A stretch of 64,000 bases of DNA, taken from Ashinkailepas kermadecensis. Taxonomy: Eukaryota; Arthropoda; Thecostraca; Neolepadidae. This document shows positions 44,501 through 63,739 of this stretch, in pieces; the first letter of the stretch is position 1, and each line of letters begins with the position of its first letter. Below the pieces are notes generated by a model that worked only from the letters and a program-made list of their open reading frames with translations, was not told where the DNA came from and did no database searches. The position numbers and the translations under genes are program-made. Where the stretch lies: positions 1-64,000 of the forward strand of contig JAOTOM010003657.1 of the NCBI GenBank assembly GCA_034440615.1, in the 5' to 3' direction.

Positions 44501-46462
44501 AGGAAAATGCCTTTTCTACATAAACACTTCTTTCACATTAACATAAACAACCTCCCACACTTCGCACACAACTATTTCAAACTGTGTGGGACACAACTTA
44601 ATTTGGCAGCAGGGGATTTCTTGTGCAGCAAGCAAATTTGTCAGCTATCAATTGAGACAAATCTGGTTATTTTTGCTGCTTTCTCCAATTGTTGTGCTTT
44701 TCTTCTTGTGATTTTTGAAGTTGTGTGTGAATTGTCAGCAGATTATCAGCCTGCACACATCAGGTACCCATCCCTGCACTAATTGCTGTACCATCCTGAC
44801 AGCTGGCTGACCACCCAGCACCAAAGAAATATCATCTAAGGTTCCATTCTTTGCAGTCTGGACCTATCCAAAATTAACTGGTTGCTTTATAGAAGTATAA
44901 TGTGTAAAACTTATCTGATGAATACCTTAAAGCACAACAATGTGCATCTTTTTCACAAGATACATAATAATACATGCATTTATACTTTGATTTGTAGTAC
45001 ATTTGTAGTATTTGTAGTACAAGTAATTTGATAGTACATCTAAGAATATATCATTTTGCATAATTTAAGGTGGAAATGTTTCCCATGCCTTATTTAGACA
45101 GAACGTCCTGACCCTGGCAAAACATGCTAGAACAAACATTCAGCACAATGTTTATGAAGGTAACTAAGATGATGGTCGGAGGTGCTCCCCTTTATGACAT
45201 AATAACTCCGTGACCTGACATGACCTCCAAAAAAAATTTCACCAAGTCATCAAAGGGTTGCCCCAGAGGGTACTAAAAATCTCAGAGCGATCCATTCACT
45301 GGTTTGGAAGGAATACACAAAAAAACCTTGGGGGGGGGGTTGCACCCCCCCCTATACGGGCAAGGGTTAAGTCTAAATGCTTTATAACTTTATATAGGGT
45401 GTATCTAGCAGTGGATTCAGTACCTTCCCTCGGGATGTGATACTGATGAGATTGTCTATGGTAGCACAATGTGAGTGTGTTATGCAATAGCAAGTGAATT
45501 GGTTGATTTATTGATTATTTTGGTTTAAGGGTGCGCCGACTGCAGGGTCATTTGACGCCCAAAGTGAATTGGTGCTAGATAGGCTGTGATACATAGCTTC
45601 CTAGGAAATTGAGATAAGGGATTGATTGGGGTGAGTGTATGTACATTTCTAGTACCTTTTCCAGATAGGCTTAACCCAGATGGGCTCCTGTGGCTCTTAT
45701 TAAGCCTTAACACTTTATGACTTTAGCAAAGGATGCAGTTATAAGCCAACTTCCTGATCAAAGGTAGAGTAAATGATAACAAAAGTATACTTAATCAATG
45801 TCAACAAAGTTTATAAATCCATACCCGATACTCCAGGCAAGTTCACACTGCACAACTAATAGATATTCACAACACACCCCACGAGTTGGACGCTTGTGTA
45901 ACGACTGATTCGCATATTGCGGTATAGATTTTGTAATATAAAATGGTTGATTAAAATTATACTAGACACTCCGTCTAACACACTTTTCTTTCCACCACCA
46001 AACAATAATTATTGCCAATGAGAAAGGTGCAAAAATTAATTGAAACCAAGTCTTATTAATATTAAATGCTATATGACATAATTTTTTAGAGCATATCTGA
46101 AATGTTTTACTTGAAGTAGAGAATCACTTCTAGGGATCTAAAGCGAGACGGGAGAGCAAATTGCTGCTGTAAAACCACCTAAGGTCTGTGGATGCAGTCC
46201 TGAGAGGATGCATTAAGTTGAGTTTTCTGACAGACTTTCCATTTGCAGTATGGTCTTTAGCAAGTCCTTGATGGTCCTCAGAATTGGAATGGTATGATGG
46301 AAAACTCCAGTACTCTTTTACTCACCTTACTCCTTTGCTGTCACCATGCTCCTTGCAAAACTTCACCGTAATTCTCTGAAGCTGACAGAGGTATCTCCCG
46401 ATTCCATTTTGCAGTGGTGCCTTCACGAATGCTGATTTCATAAACAGGTGACGGTGAGACAT
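38565..46462 (-). CDS. MRPL43: Mitochondrial ribosomal protein L43 (mL43)
   Basis: Structural protein of the mitochondrial large ribosomal subunit, in the L51/S25/CI-B8 (thioredoxin-like) fold family. Exons, minus strand: 46,462-46,326, 43,071-42,965, 40,117-39,911 and about 38,779-38,565 (TAG). Exon 1 reads [20 protein letters not shown] then [15 protein letters not shown], typical of the family start. It joins through a split Arg to [19 protein letters not shown] and [12 protein letters not shown]. Exon 3 continues [14 protein letters not shown] and [16 protein letters not shown]. The end contains [17 protein letters not shown]. Phases agree at every join (2, 1, 1). About 221 residues, slightly longer than usual because of the last exon, whose acceptor is the least certain point. 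A donor 12 bases later is possible for exon 3. Divergent from RPL11, convergent with the RWD-RING gene. Confidence 0.88.
39028..39147 (+). other. Short plus-strand open frame in an MRPL43 intron, uncertain
   Basis: A 39-codon frame from ATG 39,028 reads [20 protein letters not shown], then a Lys-rich segment ending VVFHTAG before TGA. The composition is protein-like, but there is no sign of splicing to anything and no family that I recognise. Probably chance or a repeat remnant. Confidence 0.15.
40320..41220. repeat. Dispersed repeat with AGGTCA half-site clusters, long copy
   Basis: Matches 57,870-58,600 in order: CCGCCCACCCCTCCGGT-like start, TGTGTACCTGCTTAGAAATG, GTTAGGTCACCGAGGTC, GACAGGTTAATGGAA, CGAAGCCGATTG, ACCTGAGGTCAAATG, CATTTAAACACAAT, then TGACCTCACTTGACCTCG. 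About 800 bp, no coding frame, no clear terminal repeats. A shorter copy is at 48,110-48,290. In the MRPL43 intron 42,964-40,118. Confidence 0.7.
40639..40673 (+). promoter_or_regulatory. Four AGGTCA hexamers spaced 4-3-4 (nuclear-receptor-type direct repeats)
   Basis: Perfect AGGTCA at 40,639, 40,649, 40,658 and 40,668, giving DR4, DR3 and DR4 arrangements. These are the half-site and spacings used by heterodimeric nuclear receptors. Located inside a dispersed repeat, so function is unproven. Confidence 0.4.
41205..41300. repeat. 24 bp GC-rich tandem repeat
   Basis: Core CCCTCCAGGGCGCGTGTTC in about four decreasingly complete copies. It abuts the LINE remnant that starts at 41,283. Confidence 0.75.
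41283..41650 (+). pseudogene. LINE (CR1/L2-type) carboxy-terminal and 3' UTR remnant
   Basis: The frame to the stop at 41,430-41,432 reads [20 protein letters not shown] then [12 protein letters not shown], the usual end of CR1/L2-group ORF2 (R-x-x-x-x-WN-x-LP, S-x-N-x-FK). A 3' segment ending in AATAAGAGCCATGAGGGCCC follows. Inverse copies of that 3' segment occur at about 42,300-42,360 and 45,655-45,712, showing a dispersed family. Confidence 0.7.
41734..42190. mobile_element. Partial copy of the CAGTGTTAAAATAAT terminal-inverted-repeat family
   Basis: Begins CAGTGTTAAAATAATGG, then TTAGGTGTGAGATGACG. It contains ATACTTCTTTGGGAGAGATG, also found in the centre of the 35,515-36,672 element. 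The right terminus is missing. Confidence 0.6.
42395..42586 (-). pseudogene. Reverse transcriptase fragment with YADD
   Basis: A 63-codon minus-strand frame contains [15 protein letters not shown] then [16 protein letters not shown]. This is the palm region of a non-LTR RT, with the catalytic YADD and a damaged version of the usual GSxLSPLLF motif. It belongs to the same orientation as the 3' segment at 42,300-42,360, so both are probably one truncated LINE. In an MRPL43 intron. Confidence 0.65.
43488..43640 (-). repeat. tRNA-derived SINE-like repeat, inverse orientation
   Basis: On the minus strand: tRNA-like head with GATTGTGGGTTCGAATCTC (B-box), body TCGCCCGCGACCAATCGGCG and GATTGGCGACGCTATATGAC, tail GTCGTAAAACCAATACCC with repeated CAAC. 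In MRPL43 intron 1. Elsewhere in that intron (43,640-46,325) only short repeat scraps are seen, for example at 45,195-45,330. Confidence 0.85.
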
Positions 46463-47094
46463 TCTTTTCCTGATTATTCTGCCGCACGTATTGGTAAATA
46501 TTACTACTCCGCGATGCTCACTACTCAGTTATTTTCAACTATATCACACTATTTCAACGTTCAGGGTCACGTCGGCCACTGCAGCTGTCCCCAATACTTG
46601 CACACATGCGTGGAAGCTGAATGCCATAGATAAATGCAAGGCCCTTTACATAGATAAATGGATTTAAAGGTAAGTAAGCACTGAAAACCGGAGCCAGCAC
46701 CAAGGGAGGTATCTAGGAATGTCTTGTGTGCGCTATTTATGTGGACGATTGGAAATGCAGTCTTTCAGCAGTTTTGGGAAACATATTTGTTTTAATCATC
46801 AAAAGATGCAAATATCTTCATAATATGTCCATTGTTAGTAAATCCGCGTTGTTATCTCAATTATATATGATTATTGGCGCATTTACAGAAATTTGATTAC
46901 TTTTTCTGTTGTTACTGGTGATCACCAATGTCCAAAATAACCAATTAAGTAAGGTTTAAGTATTATTCCAATTATTTTTACCTTGCATGACGTTTTATTT
47001 GATATTTATTTTTGAGTACTGGACTTGAGTAACGCCACATCCAATATTTCCAAATACAAATTGGAAATAGGCACCTGGCGGTGCCGTTCCAATG
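46463..47094. promoter_or_regulatory. Shared intergenic promoter region between MRPL43 (-) and RPL11 (+)
   Basis: About 630 bp separates the MRPL43 start codon from the first base of the RPL11 oligopyrimidine tract. No TATA box is evident at either start. Just before the RPL11 start are a CCAAT motif (47,040) and the sequence GGCACCTGGCGGTGCC (a near-palindrome, 47,070-47,085). Mostly AT-rich otherwise. Shared control is inferred from position only. Confidence 0.5.
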
Positions 47095-47111
47095 CCCCTT
47101 TCCTTTTAGCC
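47095..47111 (+). promoter_or_regulatory. RPL11 5' terminal oligopyrimidine (TOP) tract and start context
   Basis: CCCCTTTCCTTTT (47,095-47,107) followed by AGCC and ATGG. Vertebrate and insect ribosomal protein mRNAs begin in such a tract, which places them under growth-dependent translational control. Transcription would start in or just before the first C. Confidence 0.7.
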
Positions 47112-56279
<9,168 letters not shown>

Positions 56280-56300
56280 TCCAGATGTAGCTCTGACAAA

Positions 56301-56306
56301 AATAAA
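56301..56306 (+). terminator. RPL11: RPL11 poly(A) signal
   Basis: AATAAA 22 bases after the TGA stop codon of RPL11. The short 3' UTR is usual for ribosomal protein genes. Beyond it, 56,310-57,290 shows no gene. Confidence 0.7.
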
Positions 56307-57289
56307 CAAAAAAACCTGATTGCGTCTGAGCATGGAAGAACCATGACCGCTCATGGATCACGGAAGCACGGTGCCTGGGCATCGAGAAGCAGGTGTGGCT
56401 GATGACCTTTGCACATTCGACTGATATTCACTTCCTTCTACCCCAGTCGCGCTCATAAAGTTCGTACTCGCGCGTTTTGGTTTCGTGATATGGCGTAAAC
56501 ACGAATACAGTTCATTGCCATTGTGTGGGAGTGAGAGCAGGCCATTGCTATTTTTATGGACCCAGATTATTCGCTCAAGAAAAAGAAATGTGCTCGGTGT
56601 GTTCTGTAATGTGTTGCGTTTCATGCACGACGTGATACATTTGGACCCTTGTTGCCCTAAATCGAAATGCTGTCTGGCGCATATATGCACAGCAAGACTG
56701 AGTAAATGCAGCCTCAGACCCAGCCGATCACTGGTATGTACAGATTATTTTGGGATAGTATATTTGTTCATTATTGAGAACCAACTGATAGCATGGCATA
56801 CCATGCTATCAGTGGTATGATAGGATAGCAACCAACTAGGTAGCATGCTCATTTACTCAGATACAGCTTTATTGGAAGCATAGAGGACGTACCGAGTATC
56901 CTATCTATATTATTTGGTTCCGACACTTCCTACTGGGATGTCTTAGCGGTAGCGTCGGCGAGAATGTATACGCGTTGGTAGTGGACTTGCGTGCACTTCT
57001 TTGCGTTAAAAAAGTACATTAAACATTGCTGCGTTGCACGTTCTGCTATCTGGCAGCGACCCATTGGTACATCATTTCACGTTTGAAATCTTGCGCTTTC
57101 ATTCATTTTGAAACGTCTTAACTTAGATTAAAGTGAGAATTAAATTCCACCTGCGTCTATATTTAAATACCGCTTCGCTTAGTTTTTTCGTACGTGCCAC
57201 GATAGTTGCCCAAGGTGGTCGCTAGAATGTGTAGTTTCAACACGCGAGCGAGATGTTGAAGGTCGTATTGGTGTGAGTTTCACGGACAT

Positions 57290-57440
57290 TGCAGGGGGTA
57301 TCCACTCGAACCCGCAATGGAAGGATTGTAGGTTCGAGTCTCTCCTGTCGCTACTCTTCACCTGCGGCCGGTCGGCGTGAGAGGTCGACGACGCTACATG
57401 ACCCAACGTTCGACGTGTCGTAAAACCAATACCCCTCGCT
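57290..57440 (+). repeat. 5'-truncated tRNA-derived SINE-like repeat
   Basis: Begins inside the head (GGATTGTAGGTTCGAGTCTC), then body GCCGGTCGGCGTGAGAGGTC and tail GTCGTAAAACCAATACCCC. Confidence 0.75.
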
Positions 57441-57531
57441 TGAGATCCTTGGGTGCGGCGCCCACGTGTTGACGCACTCTGCTTGCTTGCCTTGATGGTG
57501 GGTCGTTGGGCTGTCAGTTGCTGTCGCCGCC

Positions 57532-57714
57532 ATGTGGAAGTGGCGCTGTAGTATTAGTACCCGTGGTGGCGCTACGGTCTGGCGTCACATCACCGGCAGC
57601 CACGTCCGGTCAGAACATTTGCCACCCACTCCCATATCTGCAACGGATGGTCGCAATTGTTATTACTGTGACCGGGGGGCAGAAGAGTATCGAAGGTGCA
57701 ATCGTGAATTATAA
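57532..57714 (+). other. Small open frame with good start context, uncertain
   Basis: Sixty codons from an ATG preceded by GCCGCC, starting MWKWRCSISTRGGATVWRH and ending CYYCDRGAEEYRRCNREL. The Cys spacing is mildly suggestive, but no family is recognised and no splice partner is seen. Low confidence. Confidence 0.15.
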
Positions 57715-57869
57715 AACCAAGATTTACGGCGTTTCAGATTGCTTTTCAATTTTGTTAACTCGCTTAGCAGCTTTACCAAACCAACAGCGTAATTGAGCTT
57801 CTTGGGATCTTGTGAGATATGAACAGCAATATGTATGGTATAGTAAGATGCTTCCAGTGGCGTGCCTAG

Positions 57870-58600
57870 GATTCGCCCTAGGTGGGAGGGGGGGAGTGGG
57901 CATTGGTTTAGAGGGAGCCCATCTAACGCGCATTGGATGGGGGAATCCGCCAACCCCTCCGGTCTTTCGTCGATAACTCAATTTTACTGGTTGATATACA
58001 CCATTTTGTGTACCTGCTTAGAAATGTCCGGTGCGTTGTGTAAAATAAGAATAACGAAAATCGACCGAATTTTTTTGCGCGTTGGAGACCGTCAAGTCCT
58101 TGCATTGTTATGCCATATAGCTTCAAGAGCATGTTAGGTCACCGAGGTCTAGTTCATGACAGGTCAATGGAATCAAACTTGGTCAACTGGAAGGTTGTAA
58201 TAAACGCAAATGGCTGTCATGCGTTTCATGCCAATCTGCATGTTACTCCCTACACATCCGGAAAACTGCTGTTTTTGTCATTGTGAACATAAGCGTTTCC
58301 ATATTTCATTCATGTACTTTAGCCCTTTCTTCGTGAAGCCGATTGCGCCGGTCCGCCCTCCCGACCAATCGGGCGGGCGGGCCGGTTCCATTAACCTGAA
58401 CCGGTAACTGACCTGATCAAGTGCTGATATATAGGTGACCTGAGGTCAAATGTCCAATCTATCGTCTCATTTTGGAACATTTAAACACAATCGCAGTGAT
58501 CCATAACAATATCAAGCCAAGCCACGCAAAACAAGCAAATTGTAACATTTGACCTCATTGGACTTGTGAGGACCTCATTTGACCTCATTGGAGTGTTTTT
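57870..58600. repeat. Dispersed AGGTCA-rich repeat, second long copy
   Basis: Parallel to 40,320-41,100: GGGGGAATCCGCCAACCCC, TGTGTACCTGCTTAGAAATG, GTTAGGTCACCGAGGTC (58,134), GGGCGGGCGGGCCGGTTCC, CCTGAGGTCAAATG, CATTTAAACACAAT. At 58,545-58,590 four TGACCT-like hexamers follow one another. The 58,600-60,040 stretch after it has no recognised gene; 59,860-59,940 is a short GC-rich patch. Confidence 0.7.
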
Positions 58601-60039
58601 CCGCGTCCGGATTGTTTTTTCGTTTACCGGTTTCATTTTTTCTTGTGTGGTCCCGATGAGACTTGGGGGCCCTGGTGCGACCTGACGAGCCTCTAGCGTG
58701 ATTTTCTCGGGTCAGGCGCGACTTTTTTGTATCCCCAGGCTCAGCGCGACTTTCAGGGTCCTCGGCCCGACCTTTTGGGGTCCCCGTCGTGATTTTCAAG
58801 AACCCGGCACGACTTATTTGCAGTGACACCGGTATCTCCAACACTGACAGGAAGTTACCAGTCACCACCGTCCGGCATCTGACGGCAGTTACGGCAAACA
58901 TCCGAGAATACTGTTGCCATGTGCCACCAATGTACGGCACTGGCAGCCAATAAAAAAGTGGCTAGATGCTACCACCATCATCACCGGCCAAGAAGATGCT
59001 GACATAGTGCTGATTATATGACAGTGCTGGTACATCGGTTGGTCCGCTCACCATACCATGTCTTATGGGCGCTGTATGACCAACACAGTCGATGCGCCCT
59101 TAAGCCCGAATAACCAACCAACCATACCATGTCTTGAACGCTAGCGCATTAGCGTACAAGCGTGAATAATTGTGACCGAGCAGTCAGTTATTTTGTATGT
59201 ATTCGATTCAACCCCACGCACTGCTGGTGCGGTGGCTATTCTACCACTCACAATTAACTGCCTTGCCCTTTCATTTAGTTGATAACGTAATCCAAATTCC
59301 ATGTCGACGTCCATGTTCACAACAATTGGGTGCCGGTAACACATTCAAGTGGGAGTCAAATGTGCAGGGGTCCGACTGAGCCGTCAGGCTTGGCTTTGAG
59401 AACAACTGAGCCCGACGCCGGATCCGTATCCAACATTAAAACGGACTCGAAAAGCCTGACCGAAAGAACGGGTCTCCTTGCTCAGAAACGTGTCTGGATA
59501 TTCTCACCTGTGGGAATGTTCCTGTGTGGATGAACACCGCGACTTCCCAGACTAACTCGTTAGGCGTCATACGCAATGTTAATGAGGACATCGGGGATCT
59601 CCAGTAAAGAAAGAAAACAGGTAGATTCCTGATGCCATTCAAGAACTCTGATATATGTGCCCACGACGAGCGCGCCCGGATGCTCACTAGTGTGTGCGCG
59701 AAAAATATAGTTACAATTTATAAGACTGTCTCCATAAAATATTATGCGTAGTGCACTTATGAAAGTTAGTTTGCCTCCAGACATCAATTTTATTGCCGCT
59801 TACAGTAATATATTGCGCATGTTGTTGCTTTGCGTATTGTGTTCTGGAACTATATTCCAACATACACGGCGCGGCGGCGACGCACGCGGCCCGCGGCTCG
59901 TCCCCGACCGCCCGCCATTCATAATATGGCGGGGCGCGGAACCATACCCTGAATGTTAATGGTCTCCAACGCCAAAGTTACATTACAACGTAGTTCTTCG
60001 ATTTATGGATATTCATCGTCTGTTGTATTGATAATGCGG

Positions 60040-60240
60040 CAAACAAGAAAAAAAATCCGTGTATAGATTACTGATGGCCTTATTTTGGTGGGTCAAAATC
60101 CCGAACATAGTTTTTCATAATCGCGACTGAGCTTAACGTTTTACGAATTCATGGCATTATAGCACAGTGCTGCGACTTTTTAAAATACCTCGCCCGTTTA
60201 TATGATATTGCGGCAAACAAATACAAATTCGTGGATGCGG
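60040..60240. repeat. Isolated diverged unit of the 61,690-62,370 satellite
   Basis: Contains GGTCAAAATCCCGAACATAG, AACGTTTTACGAATTCATGG, GTGCTGCGACTTTTTAAAAT and GCGGCAAACAAATACAAATT, in the same order as the satellite units. Confidence 0.6.
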
Positions 60241-60732
60241 AACCCACGATTAGGACCGCCGCCATGGTTGCTAGTTATCGATCATATTTTTTTTTGTTTA
60301 CGGTCCGCCACCCAAGATCAGGTGACCAGGAGTGCCCCCTCCCCTTACCCAACGACTGCAAGCACCTTACGTTAACACCATACAATAAACAGTAAAGTCG
60401 CGGCACTCCCAGCTAAGAGATGGAAAACAAATAAACGAGCATAAAAGCACCCAGTGTTAGTGCAATACAACTAGCAATAAAGAATGCTGTAAGTAGTCAT
60501 ACCCAAAGGAGGCATATGACTGGCCCTAGATCCATCCCAAAAAGAAGTTAAGGCCTAAACTATAATGTTAGTAGCTGGTTGTGACGAGATGGTAGTCGGC
60601 ACTCCTAATTTGAAATGCTTTTGTTTTTACTTAGGCTCCTTCCACAACTCCATCCAGCTAAGCATAAGCTTGTTGCTGGGTGGAATGTGGGAGGAACTAT
60701 GGTTGGGTGTTTTTCAGCTTCTATATGTAGAC

Positions 60733-60830
60733 GGGTGACGTCATGGTCCCGCGCGTCGCCAAGGCGACGCGTGCATTCCGATTGGCTTGTTGCGTTCGCG
60801 CCAAAAGATCCCCGGCCGCGGGAGTGTGAG
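60733..60830. promoter_or_regulatory. Promoter-like cluster: CRE, palindromic RFX-like box, CCAAT, E2F
   Basis: TGACGTCA at 60,736-60,743, GCGTCGCCAAGGCGACGC (8+2+8 palindrome, RFX/X-box-like) at 60,753-60,770, ATTGG (inverse CCAAT) at 60,781-60,785, and TTCGCGCCAAAA (E2F consensus) at 60,795-60,806, in CpG-rich sequence. No gene starting here is recognised on either strand. Confidence 0.5.
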
Positions 60831-60934
60831 AATAAAGCTGACGGTGACCGGACGTGCGGTACGCCCGGGCGGGTTGGACTTGAAAGCTGTCAGACGTGTT
60901 TGCAATTCGGACCCAGCGACTACATATATATGGT

Positions 60935-61040
60935 TAAGCACGCGCACGCGCACGCGCACACGCACACGCACATGCACATGCACATGCACATGCACACGCA
61001 CGCACACACACACACACACAGATACATACATACATACATA
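60935..61040. repeat. Compound microsatellite (CACGCG, CACATG, CA, CATA)
   Basis: Successive pure runs of CGCGCA-type, ACATGC, (AC)n and (ATAC)n over about 100 bp, located at the 3' end of the LINE remnant on its right. Confidence 0.95.
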
Positions 61041-61044
61041 TGTG

Positions 61045-61476
61045 TATTCCCCTGATATTCAACAGACCGAGTGAATGCATGAGTCTTTGGTATTTACTCA
61101 AGAAGTATGTCTTTATGTGATTTTTTAGAACAATCTTAGAATTTGGTATCTCTGTATGCAGAAAATGTTTTGCTATGATAATATTCCAAAGCTTAGGTCC
61201 AAAACATTCAATGGTGAAGAGACGATAATTTTTGTTTGAATAGCAGTGTTGGAAGTGGTCTTGTAACCTTGTGGAATATGTGGTATTCAGAGATACCGTG
61301 AAAAGAGGTCTAATATAATGAGGCAGCTGATTATAGATGAATTTTTGCATAATAAGCAACATCTGAAGTTTTGCTATGTCTTGGACTTTTAAAATTTTGT
61401 ATTTCTTAAAGATAGGGTTTGTACTCTGAGGGGGAAATACACCCTCAATAATGCGCATCATTATTTTCTGAAGCAA
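61045..61476 (-). pseudogene. LINE reverse transcriptase carboxy-terminal fragment (L2/CR1/Rex1-like)
   Basis: An open minus-strand frame of about 140 codons contains NPIFKKYKILKVQDIAKLQM, FIYNQLPHYIRPLF, then FGPKLWNIIIAKHF and LKNHIKTYFLSKYQ. This is the typical thumb/connector end of L2/CR1/Rex1-like ORF2 (P-x-F, kiLkv-x-di, GP-x-LWN, K-x-x-lKxyl). The amino-terminal part is missing, so it is a 5'-truncated insertion. Its 3' end runs into a microsatellite, which is usual for such elements. The frame is intact, suggesting moderate age. Confidence 0.8.
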
Positions 61477-61689
61477 GGATAATTTGTTTGTCTGATTAGC
61501 ATAGTTTTGATTTGATTCAATTTGATCATATGATCAAATTCATACGTTTTTTGTAAAAGTGCCTGACTGGGGCAATCAACTTCAGATGTTTGTATTTACA
61601 TGTATCATATTCCGGATGCCCTTGCGCCTGCGCGAAACTTGGTGTCGGCATTTTGGGGTTGAAAGCACGTCGTTAATCCACTGATGTTG

Positions 61690-62370
61690 CAAATCGTATC
61701 AATGACGGCATCGTTTTGGGGGTCCAAATCCCGAACCGAATTTTTCAACAACCTAACCGCAACTGAATGTTCGCCGAACTCATGATATTATGAGGCGGTG
61801 CTGCGACTTTTTGAGATTCGTAGCCCGTTTGCTTGATATCGCGGCAAACAATTACAAATTCGTGGATGGATCAATGACGGCATTATTTTGGGTGTCCAAA
61901 TTCAGAAGAAAATGTTTCAACAAGATCGCAACTAACCTTAACGTTCGCCGAATTCATGACATAACGCAGTGCTGCGACTTTTTGGGATTCGTGGCCCTTT
62001 TTTAAAATAAATATTTCGGCAAGCAATTACAAATTCATGGATTGGTCGATGACGGCATCGTTTTGGGGTCCAAATCCCGGACCGAATTTTTCAACAAAAT
62101 GACCGCAACTGAGCTTAATGGTCGCCGAATTCATGATATTATAAGGCAGTACTGCGACTTTTTTAGATTCGTGATCCGTTTTCCTGATATCGCGGCAAAC
62201 AATTACAAATTCGTGAATGGATCAGTAACGGCATTATTTTAGGGGCCCAAATCCCGAAGCTAATTTTTCAACAAAATGATCGCAACTAGGCTTAACGTTC
62301 GCGGAATTCATCGCATTCATGGCAGTGCTGCGACGTTTGTACATTTACTGCATGGTTTCTTGATATTGTT
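61690..62370. repeat. Satellite with units of about 175-185 bp, roughly four copies
   Basis: Each unit contains CAGTGCTGCGACTTTTT, GATATCGCGGCAAACAATTA, CAAATTCGTGGATGGATCAA, GACGGCAT, GGGTCCAAATCCCGAAC and CTTAACGTTCGCCGAATTCA. Units start near 61,794, 61,970, 62,150 and 62,325, with a partial one before. Several short open frames cross unit borders because of the sequence periodicity; they are not genes. Confidence 0.85.
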
Positions 62371-62513
62371 GAATTTATGACAATGTCTGGCCGCTCTGCC
62401 TATAGTTTCCCCCGCCGGTCGATTCGCGGCGCTAGTTTCGCCGCCTCACGGCAGGCGGCTAATGTTCGCGCTTGACGCCTAACGCATCAAGGGCGGCATG
62501 CCTGAGTCCTGAG

Positions 62514-62521
62514 TATAAAAG
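62514..62521 (+). promoter_or_regulatory. TATA box candidate
   Basis: TATAAAAG, 130 bp upstream of the transposase-like fragment, following a GC-rich stretch (62,395-62,480). Confidence 0.3.
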
Positions 62522-62639
62522 GCACCAAAAATGTATCTAATTAAACACGTTTTGTGGTGGAGCGAAGAGCGAGCTAGACAACAAGGCTGGAAAGTGGATC
62601 CGAGCCAATCCTGACAAAGGGATCCAAAATGGGTGTGTG

Positions 62640-63280
62640 CTTAAGAGAATGCCCACAACTGCCTATCAGCGTTCAATCGAACCAGCCACGGCCGCGAATG
62701 GTTTCTTGAAGTCAGGCATGATCCCGCTAGACATGGATCAAATAGGTGAAGATGCTTATGTCCCGGCAGATGTTTCCTCCGTGCCCGTTTAGAGCTGCTC
62801 TGTGCGCACCACAGCTAATGATGCGATGCAAAACACCGAGTGGCTCTTCGGCTCCGATCCTGACGTAGACGGCTCCGGCGCCGATGTTGCGTCACCCGTC
62901 GGCGCCCACGCTGCACCAGACGGAAACGACGCGACACCGTGCGGCGCCGGCGCCACACGCGCAGATGTTGCGTCACCCTCCGGCGCCGGCGCCGACGGGT
63001 GATGTGCCGACTGTGGAGACTGATGTGAGATAAACAGAAGCCTACGCAAGGCCATCCGAAACCCGTCGCCATAAGGGCACAGACAAGGAGAAAGCCGTCA
63101 ACAGGAAGGGGATCGTGATAAATAGGGCGTTTTTCGAACCCGCAGATGCACAAGAAGTACAGCTCACGAAAAGGAGCGCACCAACAAAGCACAGAAAAAG
63201 GCACCAAAACGGCGACGAACAGTCAGAACAAAAACGAAAGGCCGTCCGGCAGTCAGGGTACAATGCATACATTGCTGCAT
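62640..63280 (+). pseudogene. DDE transposase carboxy-terminal remnant (pogo/Tigger/jerky-like)
   Basis: The frame from ATG 62,649 to TAG 62,790-62,792 reads TAYQRSIEPATAANGFLKSG, then MIPLDMDQIGEDAYVPADVS. This is the pattern that follows the DDE catalytic domain in pogo/Tigger/jerky-type transposases (x-GF-x-x-x-G-I-x-P-x-x-x-x-x-x-x-x-D-x-x-x-PA). The catalytic part is absent. A further lysine-rich plus-strand frame (63,060-63,282, with DKEKAVNRKGIVINRAFF) may be its continuation after frame changes. Between them, 62,870-63,000 has direct repeats of GATGTTGCGTCACC and GGCGCCGGCGCC. Confidence 0.5.
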
Positions 63281-63739
63281 GAGGTATCGGCACTCGTGTG
63301 AAGGCGGGTTCATGCTCTGGCTGGGCCTGCGTGCCATGCACTGACGTGACCCCAAGCCAGGTCAGCGTCGTATGCGATGTTCGTCGTGATTGAGGGTCCG
63401 TAGGGCAATACAGGAGCTGTTTCTTCCTGACGAGGTCGCAAATCGTCGGTGTTGCACCGTGTGATGGTACGCTTTCTGTTTCCCACATGGTTGTCAATGT
63501 GGATATCATTTTGTCTTCGTGTGCCATTTCCTGCCAATGTTCATTGTATGCGTATTTAGAGCAATTATGTGTGTGTAGGACGGGCAGACATGCTCCATGA
63601 ATGCACGATGCGATTTGTTATATATTTTACGCCAAAAATCAAATTAAAACGTATATAGACCAAAATCAGTACCGAGTCATGTCCAAAATTCATCAGGCTG
63701 TTTTTCCTGAATTTTACTGATGTTACAATTTCGACGCAA

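Noticed and set aside
60934..61055. Arg/Ala/Cys/His dipeptide frames on both strands
   Set aside because: Translations of the compound microsatellite.
61790..62242. Two plus-strand frames containing DIAANNYKF-like segments
   Set aside because: They follow the satellite unit and repeat with it; not a conserved gene.
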